A stretch of 64,000 bases of DNA from an uncultured Pseudoteredinibacter sp. (GCF_947502065.1 NZ_CANMYE010000004.1:186001-250000), one strand, 5' to 3'. Shown: positions 51,243-61,900, counted from the stretch's first letter. Notes: generated by a model not told the origin, from the letters alone. Program-made: numbers and translations.

Positions 51243-51881
51243 TCAATGCTCCAAAATTTCTCCTGGCGCAACAAGAGGTGGCCAAGTCTCGATTAAAGCC
51301 ACCTTTAAATACCATAGCAAAAACTCTTTACGAGCTGACTCATTTAAAACTACAGACTCCCAAGTGGCCCCTCCAGATATAGCTAGAGAGGAATTGAAAC
51401 AAGCATCCCAGCATTCTGGAGTACAATCCTTTTCTGTTTTGGCTTCCATTGAGAAGTCATAGTCATATACAACAGTCTCAAAAGCAGACAAACATGAAAA
51501 ACCAGCATAACTCGCAACAATATTATCTTCACTAGAACACATAATATTGTTGACTATAGTTTCAAACCTTTCAGCTTGTATCTTCAGCTCCTCTAGAGGC
51601 TCTTCTCCAGCTAAACACTGTATGGAAAGTGAGAGTATATTCCTTGCTGTACCGTCAACATCGTAGCAGCCCTCCCAAATCGGTAGAGTTTTATATGCGC
51701 AAGCAAGAGCTATCTTTGCTCGCCTATAATAACCAGCATCAGGGTGTAAATCTTTTGATAAAGCCTCAATGCCCCTATGTAATTGAATTCTAAAGCCCAA
51801 TGAAAGCTCAGAAGAGCATTCTAAAATTGAACTGCCTTCTTCAATCATTCTGAGAAGCTCATCAGGGATATCATTGCTCAA
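51243..51881 (-). CDS. Hypothetical protein, possibly Imm5-like immunity protein
   Basis: A 212-residue acidic, helical cytosolic protein. The order of features (YRRAKIALACAYKTLPIWE, ASYAGFSCLSAF, and the C-terminal ARKEFLLWYLKVALIE) resembles Imm5-type immunity proteins that protect against polymorphic toxins. This is a pattern impression and not certain. No toxin gene is nearby; both sides are occupied by repeat elements, so this looks like an orphan accessory gene. The ATG at 51881 lacks a strong SD. Confidence 0.55.
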   Translation of the reverse strand: MSNDIPDELLRMIEEGSSILECSSELSLGFRIQLHRGIEALSKDLHPDAGYYRRAKIALACAYKTLPIWEGCYDVDGTARNILSLSIQCLAGEEPLEELKIQAERFETIVNNIMCSSEDNIVASYAGFSCLSAFETVVYDYDFSMEAKTEKDCTPECWDACFNSSLAISGGATWESVVLNESARKEFLLWYLKVALIETWPPLVAPGEILEH

Positions 51882-52035
51882 AATTATTTAACTCTCATCT
51901 ACTGTTTTTCTTCAATAAAAACATCCTGGACATCCACCACAATTGGCCTATATACGCCATCTCTTGCCATGTAAAGCCAGAAACTCTATGCGGGGCTGCC
52001 CCAGGAGAAATTTATGGAACACTAAGCACAATGTA

Positions 52036-52151
52036 GATTTCAGGCTCGGCGGTAGCTGGCCAGGAACCGTGGAGCAGCATGGACGCTGCGAAGTCGAGCG
52101 CCCCGGATGGTTTAAGCGTGTTCCAGGACAGCTACCGCCGAGCCTGAAATC
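52036..52151. repeat. Long inverted-repeat element (32-bp arms)
   Basis: Arms at 52036-52067 and 52120-52151 are complementary at 30 of 32 positions (core CAGGCTCGGCGGTAGCTG). The centre holds GGAGCAGCATGGACGCTGCG, itself with a short inverted repeat (GCAGC/GCTGC). It is noncoding and GC-rich. The sequence after it (52200-52260) has further short palindromes (CGTTCGGCCGGTTCGG), so the gap is a composite of repeats. Confidence 0.75.
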
Positions 52152-52274
52152 GGTCGGGGCCAACAAAAAGATAAATACCCACCTTCAACAAAGTGAGAGG
52201 GCCGCCGATCGTGGCACAAGCACAACCCCACGTTCGGCCGGTTCGGAGCCCCAAACTACAAGTCTATAAAAAAC

Positions 52275-53783
52275 TCACTCAACCGAAAGTAAATACACCG
52301 CCATCGCCCGACGCTGAGCCTCATCAAACGGATACACCGGCATAGGCGCATTAGGTTGCAAGAAATAATCACTTAAAGACTGCAAAGTGTAACGGCCATT
52401 TAAAGCATCCAAAGACTTACCACCACTATTACCCTTGCCTTGCAACAAATGACAAGATGCACAAGGATACTGATTGTATAGCTCTTCGCCGACTGCCAAA
52501 GCTACCCGCATCTCTTCCGTACTAAGCTCCTCAAAAGCCTTATCCGCAACAGTATCACTAGCCAAATCGACCAAAGTATTCTGCGACTGCCCATGACAAA
52601 CACGGTAAATAGAGCCTGCATAGTCATCAGAAACATAAACACAACCATCCGGCCCCTCGGCAATATCTACCGGACGCCCGATAATATCCTCATTCTTTTC
52701 AAAGCCACTTAAAAAATCCTCACCGCTTACAGAACCATCCTCTTGCCAATGTAAGGCCACCACCTTATAACCGTCAGCCTTGCTGCGATTCCAAGAACCA
52801 TGTAGTGCAACCAAAGCTGTTTTTTTGTAAGCAGAGGGAAACTTAGCATCACGAATAAAGCGCATCCCCAAAGGCGCATTATGAGCAGGAAAACCAAATA
52901 CCGGAGAAGTAGAGATAGACAAACGATCTTCCTGACCTGGACCAAAATCCGGGTCTAAATCACCAAAGCCATTAATATAAGGCCAGCCATAAAACTGCCC
53001 TTCCTCTACCTTGTTTAGCTCGCACACCGGATAATCATCACCCAACAAATCACGACCATTATCTGTCGCATACAAACTGTTATCCCAAGGCGCAATATCC
53101 AAGCCTACGCTGTTACGCAAACCGGCGGCAAAAACCTCACCGTTTTTACCATCAACATCAAAACGCATAATGGTCGCGCGACGCTTATCAGCCTCTTCGC
53201 ATACATTACAGGTAGAACCAATACTCAAATACAAATTACCATCATGTAAGCGAATCGATTTACTGCGATGATTACCATCATCCGGCAAGTCAGGAATAAT
53301 AATTTCATAATCGCCCGCAAACTTCCCCTGCTCATGATCAAAGCGAACACGGCCAATCGCATTGGATTCAGCGATATATAAATAATCCTCGTAGAACTCT
53401 AAATCATTTGGCGCTTTTAAGCCTTCCATTAGAATTTCTTTGCCATCATGACGACCATCGCCATCCGCATCGGCTTTTAAACGCACTAGCTGACCGTCAC
53501 GAGAAAGCACCGCTAAAAGATCACCCGAACGGCTAAACTCAATAAAGCGTACCTTAGTCAAACCTTCAGCATAACGCCCAACAGAAAAACCCTCAGGGAC
53601 TTTCAAACGTTGAGCAATAACACTCTGCTGGGGTGCTTCAACACTGTAAACCCCCAAGACATTAAGAATGGCCTTGGCACTGCCCAAAGATAATGGCCCA
53701 AACTGCAACAAAGCAGCAATCGCCAAAACTAAAACCAGAAGTATAATGACAAGCCATTTAACAAGCTTAAACAAAAAGGCCAC
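52275..53783 (-). CDS. PQQ-dependent sugar/sorbosone dehydrogenase fused to cytochrome c
   Basis: A 502-residue exported or membrane-anchored protein. One N-terminal helix (about 7-27) leads to a six-bladed beta-propeller of the soluble glucose/sorbosone dehydrogenase type (about 60-400; KAPNDLEFYEDYLYIAES, ALHGSWNRSKADGYKV, EGPDGCVYVSDDYAGSIYRV). The C-terminal 80 residues form a class I cytochrome c: haem site CASCH near residue 438 and axial Met in APMPVYPF. Oxidation of a sugar or alcohol with PQQ and internal electron transfer to haem is expected. An extra pair of Cys in GSTCNVCEEA may form a disulfide. It is a single gene. Confidence 0.88.
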   Translation of the reverse strand: MAFLFKLVKWLVIILLVLVLAIAALLQFGPLSLGSAKAILNVLGVYSVEAPQQSVIAQRLKVPEGFSVGRYAEGLTKVRFIEFSRSGDLLAVLSRDGQLVRLKADADGDGRHDGKEILMEGLKAPNDLEFYEDYLYIAESNAIGRVRFDHEQGKFAGDYEIIIPDLPDDGNHRSKSIRLHDGNLYLSIGSTCNVCEEADKRRATIMRFDVDGKNGEVFAAGLRNSVGLDIAPWDNSLYATDNGRDLLGDDYPVCELNKVEEGQFYGWPYINGFGDLDPDFGPGQEDRLSISTSPVFGFPAHNAPLGMRFIRDAKFPSAYKKTALVALHGSWNRSKADGYKVVALHWQEDGSVSGEDFLSGFEKNEDIIGRPVDIAEGPDGCVYVSDDYAGSIYRVCHGQSQNTLVDLASDTVADKAFEELSTEEMRVALAVGEELYNQYPCASCHLLQGKGNSGGKSLDALNGRYTLQSLSDYFLQPNAPMPVYPFDEAQRRAMAVYLLSVE

Positions 53784-53936
53784 GGGAATTTCCTTTTATT
53801 GTTATGGTTAGAGTCTTGGCAGATTATCATAATTTGCCTATATTGAGACGATAATGTTGTCTGACATGACGCAGCTCTTAATACGTACAAAATAAGCACA
53901 AAAAAACCAATTAAAGCCAATCTAGAGAGACCAGAG

Positions 53937-54770
53937 ATGCTTGAAGCCTTAATACCCGCCATGGCTCGGGTAACTGAGAATATCGGCCAGGAAGGCTTCG
54001 CAGACAGCATGTTGGCTTTCTTTGAGCATATCTGCCCAGTGCAAAGCTTAGCCGCATTTGCTTTTCCCAAAGATGGGCGCCCTAAGCTGCTACTGGATAT
54101 TTACGAAGATGGCATTATCGGCAAGCAGGCCAGCATGAATCGCTATATGTCAGGGGCTTATCTTTTAGACCCTTATTTTCAAGCCTGCCAAGAGCAGCAA
54201 GACAGCGGCATCTATCGTCTTGCAGAGCTTGCCGCCGATGACTTTGAGCAAAGTGAGTATTTTAAGCAATATTTCCAATTCGCTAACTTTACTGATGAAA
54301 TTGGCTATCTATTGCAGGTCGAACAGGATTATATCCATCTATCACTGTGCAGTACCAAGGCCTTTGATGAATCCGCTAAAGCAAGCCTGCAGCAACTTAG
54401 CCCTTGGGTGCTGGCGATCATGTCCCAGCACTGGCGCGAATTCGGTCAAAGCAGTTCGGCTCAAGAGCAAGATGATATGCACCAGCGCTTGCAGCAAGCC
54501 TTTGCCCAGTTCGGGCAGTCATTTTTGACCCAGCGTGAGGCAGAAATCGCACGCTTGCTGCTGCAAGGGCACTCAACCAAATCAATGGCCGAACGCTTAG
54601 GCATCTCGATGGAAACCATCAAGGTGCACAAACGCAACCTCTACAACAAGCTGGATATCAACTCCCAATCCGAGCTTTTCTCCTTATTCCTCAACTCCTT
54701 AAGCCTACTGGGGCCGCAAGATATTGGAGACCCGCTATTGGCCTACCATCAACGACCTAAAGCCACATAA
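53937..54770 (+). CDS. LuxR-family transcriptional regulator
   Basis: A 277-residue regulator with a C-terminal GerE/LuxR helix-turn-helix (about 200-260; QREAEIARLLLQGHSTKSMA, then GISMETIKVHKRNLYNKLDI). The N-terminal 190 residues have no match to autoinducer-binding or receiver domains that I can see (no phospho-Asp site). The aminotransferase gene starts 160 bp downstream in the same direction; regulators of this type often control a neighbouring class III aminotransferase. Target and ligand are inferred only from position. Confidence 0.85.
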   Translation: MLEALIPAMARVTENIGQEGFADSMLAFFEHICPVQSLAAFAFPKDGRPKLLLDIYEDGIIGKQASMNRYMSGAYLLDPYFQACQEQQDSGIYRLAELAADDFEQSEYFKQYFQFANFTDEIGYLLQVEQDYIHLSLCSTKAFDESAKASLQQLSPWVLAIMSQHWREFGQSSSAQEQDDMHQRLQQAFAQFGQSFLTQREAEIARLLLQGHSTKSMAERLGISMETIKVHKRNLYNKLDINSQSELFSLFLNSLSLLGPQDIGDPLLAYHQRPKAT

Positions 54771-54930
54771 AGGGTAAACTCGCGACTGCACGCACTATCT
54801 AGCAGTAACACCGACACTATCTAGCACTAACAGCTACATTGTCTTACACCTACCCTATAGGGGTATGGGCAGCATGCTGGCTTTTGCATAGTCTTATACC
54901 CTAAGCAATAAATCAAAAACCGAGAGTACT

Positions 54931-56328
54931 ATGAGCCAGAGCGAGCAATACGATAGCCAAGCCATCAATCAAATCGATAAGGATCACCATCTGCACCCTT
55001 GGCAGATCTTCGATGTATTTCGAGAGGAAGGCGCCCTAGCCATCGCCAAAGGTGAAGGCTGCTACATCTACGATACCGATGGAAAGCGTTATTTCGATTC
55101 TGTCGGCGGGCTTTGGTGCAATAATATCGGCCTCGGTCGTAAAGAAATGGCCGAAGCGATTGCGGCACAAGCTTACGAGCTATCCTACGCCAGCCCGTTT
55201 GTGGATCTCACCAATGTTCCTGCTGCAAAACTAGCGGCTAAGCTGGCTGAGTTAGCCCCAGCACCGATCAATCATGTGTTCTTTACCTGTGGTGGTTCAA
55301 CCGCTGTTGATACCGCGTTTCGTATGATTCACTACTATCAGAATTGTCGCGGTAAGCACGAGAAAAAACATATCATCTCGCGCATGAACTCTTATCACGG
55401 TTCGACCTATGCCGCTATGTCGATTGGTGGCAAGCCTGGAGATCATCCGCCGGAATTTGATTACATCAGCGATACGATTCACCATTTATCTTACCCAAAC
55501 TACTACCGCTGTGCGGAAGAAGGTCAAAGTGAAGCCGACTTTGTCGATCAGCTTGTTAAAGAGTTTGAAGATAAAATAGCCGAGCTAGGTGCTGATAAAG
55601 TGGCCGCCTTTTTTGCTGAGCCTATTATGGGTGCTGGTGGCGTTATCGTCGCCCCAGAAGGCTATCTGCAACGTATGCACCAAGTTTGTAAGCAAAACGA
55701 TATTTTATTTGTTGCCGATGAGGTAGTAACAGCCTTTGGTCGTCTTGGGCACTGGTTTGCTTCAGAAAGCGAATTCGGCATCATTCCAGACATGATCACT
55801 TGCGCAAAGGGTTTAAGCTCTGGTTATCAGCCGCTTGGCGCTTTGCTGTTTTCCGATGAAATTTGGGATGTGCTTAATGCTGAGGATTCAGGCCGCTGCT
55901 TTGCTCACGGTTTCACTTACTCTGGTCATCCAGTTGCCTGTGCGGCGGCACTTAAGAACATTGAGATTCTTGAGCGCGAAAAGCTCTTAGAAAATGTAAT
56001 GGAAGTGGGCCCTTACTTCGAGGAGCAACTTAAAACCCTAGAAGATCTTCCTATCGTTGGGCAGGTGCGCGGCCGTAAGTTTATGGTCTGCGTAGAATAC
56101 GTTGCCGATAAAGCCACTAAGGCGCTGTTTCCTGAAGAGGAAGATATCGGCAAACGTGTATCCAACCACGCCGATGAGCTGGGCTTAATTACCCGTGCTA
56201 TTGTTCATCTAAATGTTATGTCGCCGCCACTGACCATGACAAAAGAGGATGTCGATTTTATTGTTAGCACTTTGCGTAAGAGTATTGAGCTTACTATCGA
56301 CGATTTAAAAACCGAGGGTTTATTGTAG
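54931..56328 (+). CDS. Class III omega-aminotransferase
   Basis: A 465-residue PLP enzyme. The PLP lysine lies in MITCAKGLSSGYQPLGA (near residue 292), preceded by ILFVADEVVTAFGRLG, where Asp binds the PLP nitrogen, and TCGGSTAVDTAFRM contacts the phosphate. The N-terminus (LHPWQIFDVF) is of the kind found in the putrescine/pyruvate and taurine-like aminotransferase group. It moves the amino group of an amine to pyruvate or a similar acceptor. The LuxR gene upstream may regulate it. A stem-loop follows at 56385-56412. Confidence 0.93.
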   Translation: MSQSEQYDSQAINQIDKDHHLHPWQIFDVFREEGALAIAKGEGCYIYDTDGKRYFDSVGGLWCNNIGLGRKEMAEAIAAQAYELSYASPFVDLTNVPAAKLAAKLAELAPAPINHVFFTCGGSTAVDTAFRMIHYYQNCRGKHEKKHIISRMNSYHGSTYAAMSIGGKPGDHPPEFDYISDTIHHLSYPNYYRCAEEGQSEADFVDQLVKEFEDKIAELGADKVAAFFAEPIMGAGGVIVAPEGYLQRMHQVCKQNDILFVADEVVTAFGRLGHWFASESEFGIIPDMITCAKGLSSGYQPLGALLFSDEIWDVLNAEDSGRCFAHGFTYSGHPVACAAALKNIEILEREKLLENVMEVGPYFEEQLKTLEDLPIVGQVRGRKFMVCVEYVADKATKALFPEEEDIGKRVSNHADELGLITRAIVHLNVMSPPLTMTKEDVDFIVSTLRKSIELTIDDLKTEGLL

Positions 56329-56384
56329 TTTCCGAATTAGAGACCAGCCCATTCAATAAAAGGGACATCAAAGGCTCCAAGCAA

Positions 56385-56412
56385 AGTCCGATATTGATCG
56401 TAATATCGGACT
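56385..56412 (+). terminator. Hairpin after the aminotransferase gene
   Basis: An 11-bp perfect stem (AGTCCGATATT/AATATCGGACT) with a 6-base loop (GATCGT), 56 bp past the stop. T-richness is low, so its termination strength is uncertain. Confidence 0.6.
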
Positions 56413-56439
56413 ATGTACATTCTTTGCTCCTGACCAGAA

Positions 56440-56660
56440 TCTAGTTTGGGGCAGTGCTTTTCCGCTCCAACGCTGCATGGATTCATAACATCCAATTACT
56501 CACCCTACGGGCAGGCCCTATTCTGCTCCAAACAGAATAGTCATGTAGCCACCCGTTCCATGGATTCGCGCGTCCATGCGCTCAGCCTTTGGCCAAGCCC
56601 AAAACCTCTCCAAGAGGTTTGGTCAGGAGCCTAGTCGCTCCAAATCCCTACCTCAAGCCA
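56440..56660. repeat. Hairpin-dense noncoding element
   Basis: Several adjacent small hairpins occur here: CTATTCTG/CAGAATAG around CTCCAAA, CATGGA/TCCATG around TTCGCGCG, and AAACCTCT/AGAGGTTT around CCA. The motif GCTCCAA recurs. The rest of the gap to 56787 has no gene. The composition recalls the palindromic elements at 50.8 and 52.0 kb, suggesting another degenerate intergenic repeat. Confidence 0.5.
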
Positions 56661-56787
56661 GATTCTTACTTAGGTGGTCTCCGCAATGGGCTGCAGTAAA
56701 AGAGGTAAGTGAACACTCTAAAAGTAAATCCGGCCGAATAACAGGAGTAATCAGCAACTTAAGGCGTCCAATTAAAGTCCTATTTGT

Positions 56788-57933
56788 TTAAGGATGTGTA
56801 CCCATAATTTTAGAAAGCACCGCCAGCATTGTTTCATCCGAGCCGCCACCGATTGCCGCTGCGCGGATATCACGGTACACCCTTGCTACATAGTTATCCC
56901 ACATAAAGCCCATTCCTCCCCAGTACTGCAAGCAATCATTAGGAATTTTCTGGGTCAATTTACCCAGCTTGAACTTAGCAATGGTAGCTAGGCGGGTTAC
57001 GTCTTCACCATGCATAATTTTCTCAACGGCATCAAAGCATAGCGAGCGTAGTAGTTCGACTTCTGCTTGCAGCTCCGCCAAGTGATAATGAATGGATTGA
57101 TTGTGCAGCACAGGTGCACCAAAAATCTGCCGTTCGCGGGTGTATTCGATGGTTCTATCAATGCAGTTTTCAAATACCTTCAAGCAGCTTAAGGCACACC
57201 ATAAGCGCTCCTCTTGAAATTGCTGCATTTGATAGAAAAAGCCCTTACCTTCTTCGCCAATTCGATGGCGTACTGGAACCTTAACATTATCAAAAAAGAT
57301 CTGAGCGGTGTCTGAAGCATGCATACCCAGCTTTTCCAGTGGTTTAGAAAAACTGATCCCAGGGGTATCGCTCGGCACGATAATCAAAGATTTATTTTTA
57401 TGCACCGGCCCTTCAGAGGTATTGGCCAACAAGCAAATAAAATCTGACTGCGTGGAGTTGGTAATCCACATTTTTGTGCCATTAATGACGTAGTCATCAC
57501 CCTGTTGCTTGGCCTGTGTTTTTAACTGGGCTACATCAGAGCCCGCGCTTGGCTCGCTAACCCCAATACAAGCCACTCTCTCACCAGCGATTGCCGGGGC
57601 TAGGAATTCTTGTTTTAGATCGTGACTGCCAAAGTTAGTTAAGGCAGGCGTTGCCATGGTGGTATGAACCCCTAAGCCCAAGGGGGAGCTCATATGATCA
57701 GCGCGCCCAATCTCCTCAGCAAATATCGCTTGGAAGCTGTAATCCAAACCTAGGCCACCATACTCTTCAGGCTTGTTAATGCCTAATAAACCTAAAGCGG
57801 CGGCTTTTTTATAAAGCCCTTTGGCCGGGAAAATACCGGCTTTTTCCCAATCATCCACGTAGGGGTTGATCTCGTCGCGCACAAATCGTTGTACGGTTTC
57901 TCGTAGTTGTTCATGTTCTGCGCTAAAAATCAT
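56788..57933 (-). CDS. Acyl-CoA dehydrogenase (second)
   Basis: A 381-residue acyl-CoA dehydrogenase with the standard three domains: CIGVSEPSAGSDV and KMWITNSTQ in the FAD/substrate region, and the C-terminal YWGGMGFMWDNYVARVYRD. The catalytic Glu is in GGGSDETMLAVL, with D before E in place of the common T/S-E-I. I start it at the ATG at 57933: GAGGAGG lies 6 nt upstream, whereas a TTG five codons earlier lies inside this SD. The divergent TetR gene 226 bp away is the likely regulator. Similarity to branched or terpenoid acyl-CoA enzymes (AtuD/LiuA) is possible but not shown. Confidence 0.92.
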   Translation of the reverse strand: MIFSAEHEQLRETVQRFVRDEINPYVDDWEKAGIFPAKGLYKKAAALGLLGINKPEEYGGLGLDYSFQAIFAEEIGRADHMSSPLGLGVHTTMATPALTNFGSHDLKQEFLAPAIAGERVACIGVSEPSAGSDVAQLKTQAKQQGDDYVINGTKMWITNSTQSDFICLLANTSEGPVHKNKSLIIVPSDTPGISFSKPLEKLGMHASDTAQIFFDNVKVPVRHRIGEEGKGFFYQMQQFQEERLWCALSCLKVFENCIDRTIEYTRERQIFGAPVLHNQSIHYHLAELQAEVELLRSLCFDAVEKIMHGEDVTRLATIAKFKLGKLTQKIPNDCLQYWGGMGFMWDNYVARVYRDIRAAAIGGGSDETMLAVLSKIMGTHP

Positions 57934-58112
57934 CGCCGTCCTCCTCAAACGCTACTGATTACAGGTCAAACACGGCCATCGTAAAGCTTTATCCAACAAA
58001 ATGAGCATCACCACAATATATTGAAGCAATACTCACAGTCAAGTAGAGTGGCCGTGCTGGCCGCTGGAATTGAGTTATACTGGCGTGCTTTTAGCGTGCC
58101 TCGTATGGGCAA

Positions 58113-58129
58113 AAATCGACCAACGATTT
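58113..58129. promoter_or_regulatory. Candidate TetR operator
   Basis: An inverted repeat AAATCG-ACCAA-CGATTT of 17 bp, 30 bp before the TetR ATG in the divergent region with the acyl-CoA dehydrogenase gene. The size and place fit a TetR site. Confidence 0.4.
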
Positions 58130-58159
58130 GACAAGAAATAAACAAACTCAGGAATCAAC

Positions 58160-58891
58160 ATGGCAGCTACCCGCTCCAAATCGGAAAATCGCTCCCAAGA
58201 AAGAAGGGAAAAGATCCTTCAGGCCGCCATCAGCTTATTCTCCGAGCAGGGCTACCACCACAGCAGCACTCGCCAAATCGCCAAGACCGCCGGGGTTTCC
58301 GAAGGTACAGTGTTTAATAATTTCGAAAGCAAAAGCGCTCTTTTAGAAGTTATTATTCAAGGCTTTTACGAACGCTTAAGAAACACTGCCCAAGAAGGGC
58401 TTGTGAATAAGCATAGCTGTAAAGAACAGTTCGATTTCCTAGCGGAAAATCATATCTGCGTAATCTCGGAAGATAACTTTCTTTTAATGCGATTGCTGGC
58501 CGTATACTTTAGCGAGCATTTTAATTTCTATTTGGATTATCGTAACTCCAGCATCTTCAAGCACAGTAAAATCTACACCAGCCTTTTTGATCAAGTGATT
58601 CGCGAAGGCATCGCCCGTAAAGAGCTAAAGGAAGATATCAAACTGAGTGCCATGCGAGATTTATTCTTTGGCAGTATGGAGTATGGCGTGCGCAGTATGC
58701 TGGCACAGCTTGAGACCGAAGAGACAGCGCTAAATCAAAAGCAGTTAAAGGCGTACGCACACACGCTTTGCCAACCGATATGGCAAAGCATGGCAAATCC
58801 AAAAGAATTACACTCTAAAATCAATGAAAAAGAGCTAGATTTATGTGAGCGCCTAGAGCGTATTGCCGAGCGCTTAGAAGAAAAAATATAA
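58160..58891 (+). CDS. TetR family transcriptional regulator (second)
   Basis: A 243-residue regulator. HTH at about 15-62 (REKILQAAISLFSEQGYHHS, AGVSEGTVFNNFESKSALLE). The usual Y-x-Y/H-F in the recognition helix is FNNF here. The helical ligand domain follows, and the protein ends in a highly charged coiled-coil extension (NEKELDLCERLERIAERLEEK) beyond the family's usual length. It is divergent from the acyl-CoA dehydrogenase gene, which it probably controls. A weak GC hairpin (58894-58916) follows. Confidence 0.9.
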   Translation: MAATRSKSENRSQERREKILQAAISLFSEQGYHHSSTRQIAKTAGVSEGTVFNNFESKSALLEVIIQGFYERLRNTAQEGLVNKHSCKEQFDFLAENHICVISEDNFLLMRLLAVYFSEHFNFYLDYRNSSIFKHSKIYTSLFDQVIREGIARKELKEDIKLSAMRDLFFGSMEYGVRSMLAQLETEETALNQKQLKAYAHTLCQPIWQSMANPKELHSKINEKELDLCERLERIAERLEEKI

Positions 58892-58925
58892 TACCGGAGC
58901 CCTACAGGCCCCGGCATTTAACACC

Positions 58926-61900
58926 TTACAGCAAAGCAATTTCATCTTGCATAATGGCATTGCTCAATGGCGAATCAGGCATAAAGGCATCATAAACATC
59001 CGCTGCCGGAGCCTCCTCATTAGCCTGCTCCTCTGCCCTTGAACTAACAATAGTCACAACATTATCGGCAAACCAATGATCCAGACTTTCCGCTTCTGTT
59101 GTATCTAATATGTCACCAAAGTCTATCCCCGTTAAACCTTCAAAATTGGCAAAGTGTGGCGTCTCTGCAAGCAGCGTTGCTGGCACAGAGGATATACCAT
59201 CTGCTACTGGGAACATCACAATATTGTCTTGCTCCTCCAAAATAGATTCAGATTCTCCTCGCTGAATTCTAAACGGACTCGAACTTGAACTAGCGCGGGT
59301 CACATTAAAGGTTAGCAGCGCATTATTTGGATCTGGTGCTGCCGGATCAGAATTCTGAGAAACGTCACCATCAACATCGAGCAGGCGGAAACCAAAATAC
59401 TCGCTTACGTCATTGGTTACCTGATAGTTAGCTTGATATGCATAATCACCACTGACCATATCGACAGTAAGCTCAGCGCCTAGTGCTGTTGTAACTACCA
59501 ATGTCTGACCACTGATAACAGCACCGGTCTGAGTATTGGTAATTTCATCTGTAAGCCTATTGTAGCGATAAAGCACGTCATCGCTGCTATCATTAGGCGT
59601 ATCTCGACGATCAACAAACTCCAGAATTATGCCGCCATCAGCTCCAAATAACCCCCCTAAGTTACCCAGTAGATTCCCGTCCACCTCAGGTATTTCTACG
59701 GTACTTTGTAGAGCATCATCTAAATCATTCAAATCATCAACTTGGATTGCATCTTTATCAACACCATTCTCGCCATCAAAGGCAATAGGGTTTAAGCTAG
59801 CTAAGGTTGGCCCAGTACCCATTCCAAAAGAGTAGGCATCCACACCATTGCTATTTAGAAATGCTATCCAAGCGCTTTCTTCATTAGCTTGAATACCAAA
59901 GTCAGGGTTATTAGGGCTACTATTTTGATCCACGACAGGGGAGTTGGCCAACACATTCACATCGCCATCAGCCGCTGTTGGCTCGCCATCAGATAAGAAA
60001 TATAAAACATTTTTGGCATTAGCCAACATATTGCCATTGTTAGCGCCGGTATAAGCGGTCTGCGCCAGCGCTAAGGCACCATCGTAGTTTGTCCATCCCC
60101 CAGCACTTAAGGCATCAACATCAAGCTTGGCTGCATCTGAAGATTGCCAATAAGGTTGCTCAACACTCGCCGAGGTACTAAAGCCAACAATGGTAACTCG
60201 CACATCGCCGTTGGCTTCATAGGTATCTATTAAGCGATTGATAGCTTCTTTAGCGAGTGCCAAATTACTGCCCGCCATACTGCCGGAAATATCCAATACA
60301 ATCATTAAATTAGTTTGCGCTGGCGGCACTTCGATTTGGCGAGTCACATCTTCAACCAAAGGCGAATCGTCTTCTACCGAAACGGTGAAATTACTGTTCG
60401 CCACAGGGTTTACGCCGTCATCAATTGAGATACCAAATTGCAGATCCAAAACATCTTCAACATTGGCTACTGGGTGATCGATCCCGCGCTCAAAGGTAAC
60501 GGTATAGTCCATACTATGACTTCCCGCGTTGCTTACAAGCGGATCTAAAACAACGGTGGCGACCGTAACCGGAGTTCCATTATCATCGTAGCTACCCGTA
60601 AGAGTTCGACTGCCACTGTCATAGCTCCACACTACGGCATTACCTGCCGAGCTTATGCCGCTAGGCCCCGACAAGCTTACGGTAAATGGATTATTATCGC
60701 CGGCATCATCAAAACTAATGGTGCCCGTAGCACTAGCGGAATCAGTCGTATCTGTTGGACTTCCAATCGAATCAGGCAAACCTGCTGGAGTGATGCCTTC
60801 CTCAGATACGGTTGCGGAACTAGCCTGCAGATTATCTGGAGTCTCATCGTTATCGAGAATAGTACCCAAGCCTGTGTCGGATACATTGCTGCCATTACTG
60901 CTCAGCTCGGCACTTAAGGTGAAGGTTTCATCAGCCTCGTCAATTAAATCACTGACCGTATCCGTTCTTACTTGAATTAACTGATTACCGCCGCTAGGCA
61001 AATCGATAATTCTATTTGCAGGCAGATCCACCCATGGGCCACTGTCTCCAAGTCGGTATTGAAATAAAGCAGCATTAAAATCACCTGGCGTCCCAGCCGT
61101 GCCAGCAATCAAATTTAACTCAACTTGGCTATTTAATGCTGCCTCACCGACCAAAACCCCAAAGACGGCATTTTCACCTTCATTAACCGTCACATCACCT
61201 GTTCCGGTATTCGGCTGTCCAACACTGATTGTTGGTTCATTCGTATCATTAATAGTGCCGGTCGCGGTGTCGCTCACATCCGTACCGTTACTATTTAGGT
61301 CCGCAGTTAAAATGAAGGTTTCAGAATTTTCATCAAGATCATCAACGAGTGTATTGGTACGAACATCGAGTGTTTGATTACCACCGTTGGTTAAAGTGAT
61401 CTCGCCATTGGCAGGCACGTCAATCCAAGTGGTTGTGCCCGCTTCGCGGTATTGAAAATCGCCACTGTTATAATCTTGCGGGCTGTTCGCGCTACCATCG
61501 CTAAGTGATAGCGTTAAAGTTGAACCTGCAGCGGCATTGCCAACCACCACACCAAAGACAGTATCTTGGCCTTCATCAACCGTAACATCACCCGTGCCGG
61601 TATTGGGTTGTCCAACATTTACAGTTGGCTCATTGGTGTCGTTAATAGTACCGGTAGCAGTATCACTCACATCCGTGCCGTTACTGTTTAAGTCCGCAGT
61701 TAAAATGAAGGTTTCAGAATTTTCATCAAGATCATCAACCAGTGTATTGGTACGAACATCAAGTGTTTGATTACCACCGCTGGTTAGGGTGATCTCACCA
61801 TTGGCAGGCACGTCGATCCAAGTGGTTGTACCCGCTTCACGATATTGAAAATCGCCACTGTTATAATCTTGCGGGCTGTTCGCGCTACCATCGCTAAGTG

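Noticed and set aside
51943-52269. 108-codon plus-strand and 72-codon minus-strand frames
   Set aside because: Both run through the long inverted repeat; the similar peptide on the two strands is a result of the palindrome.
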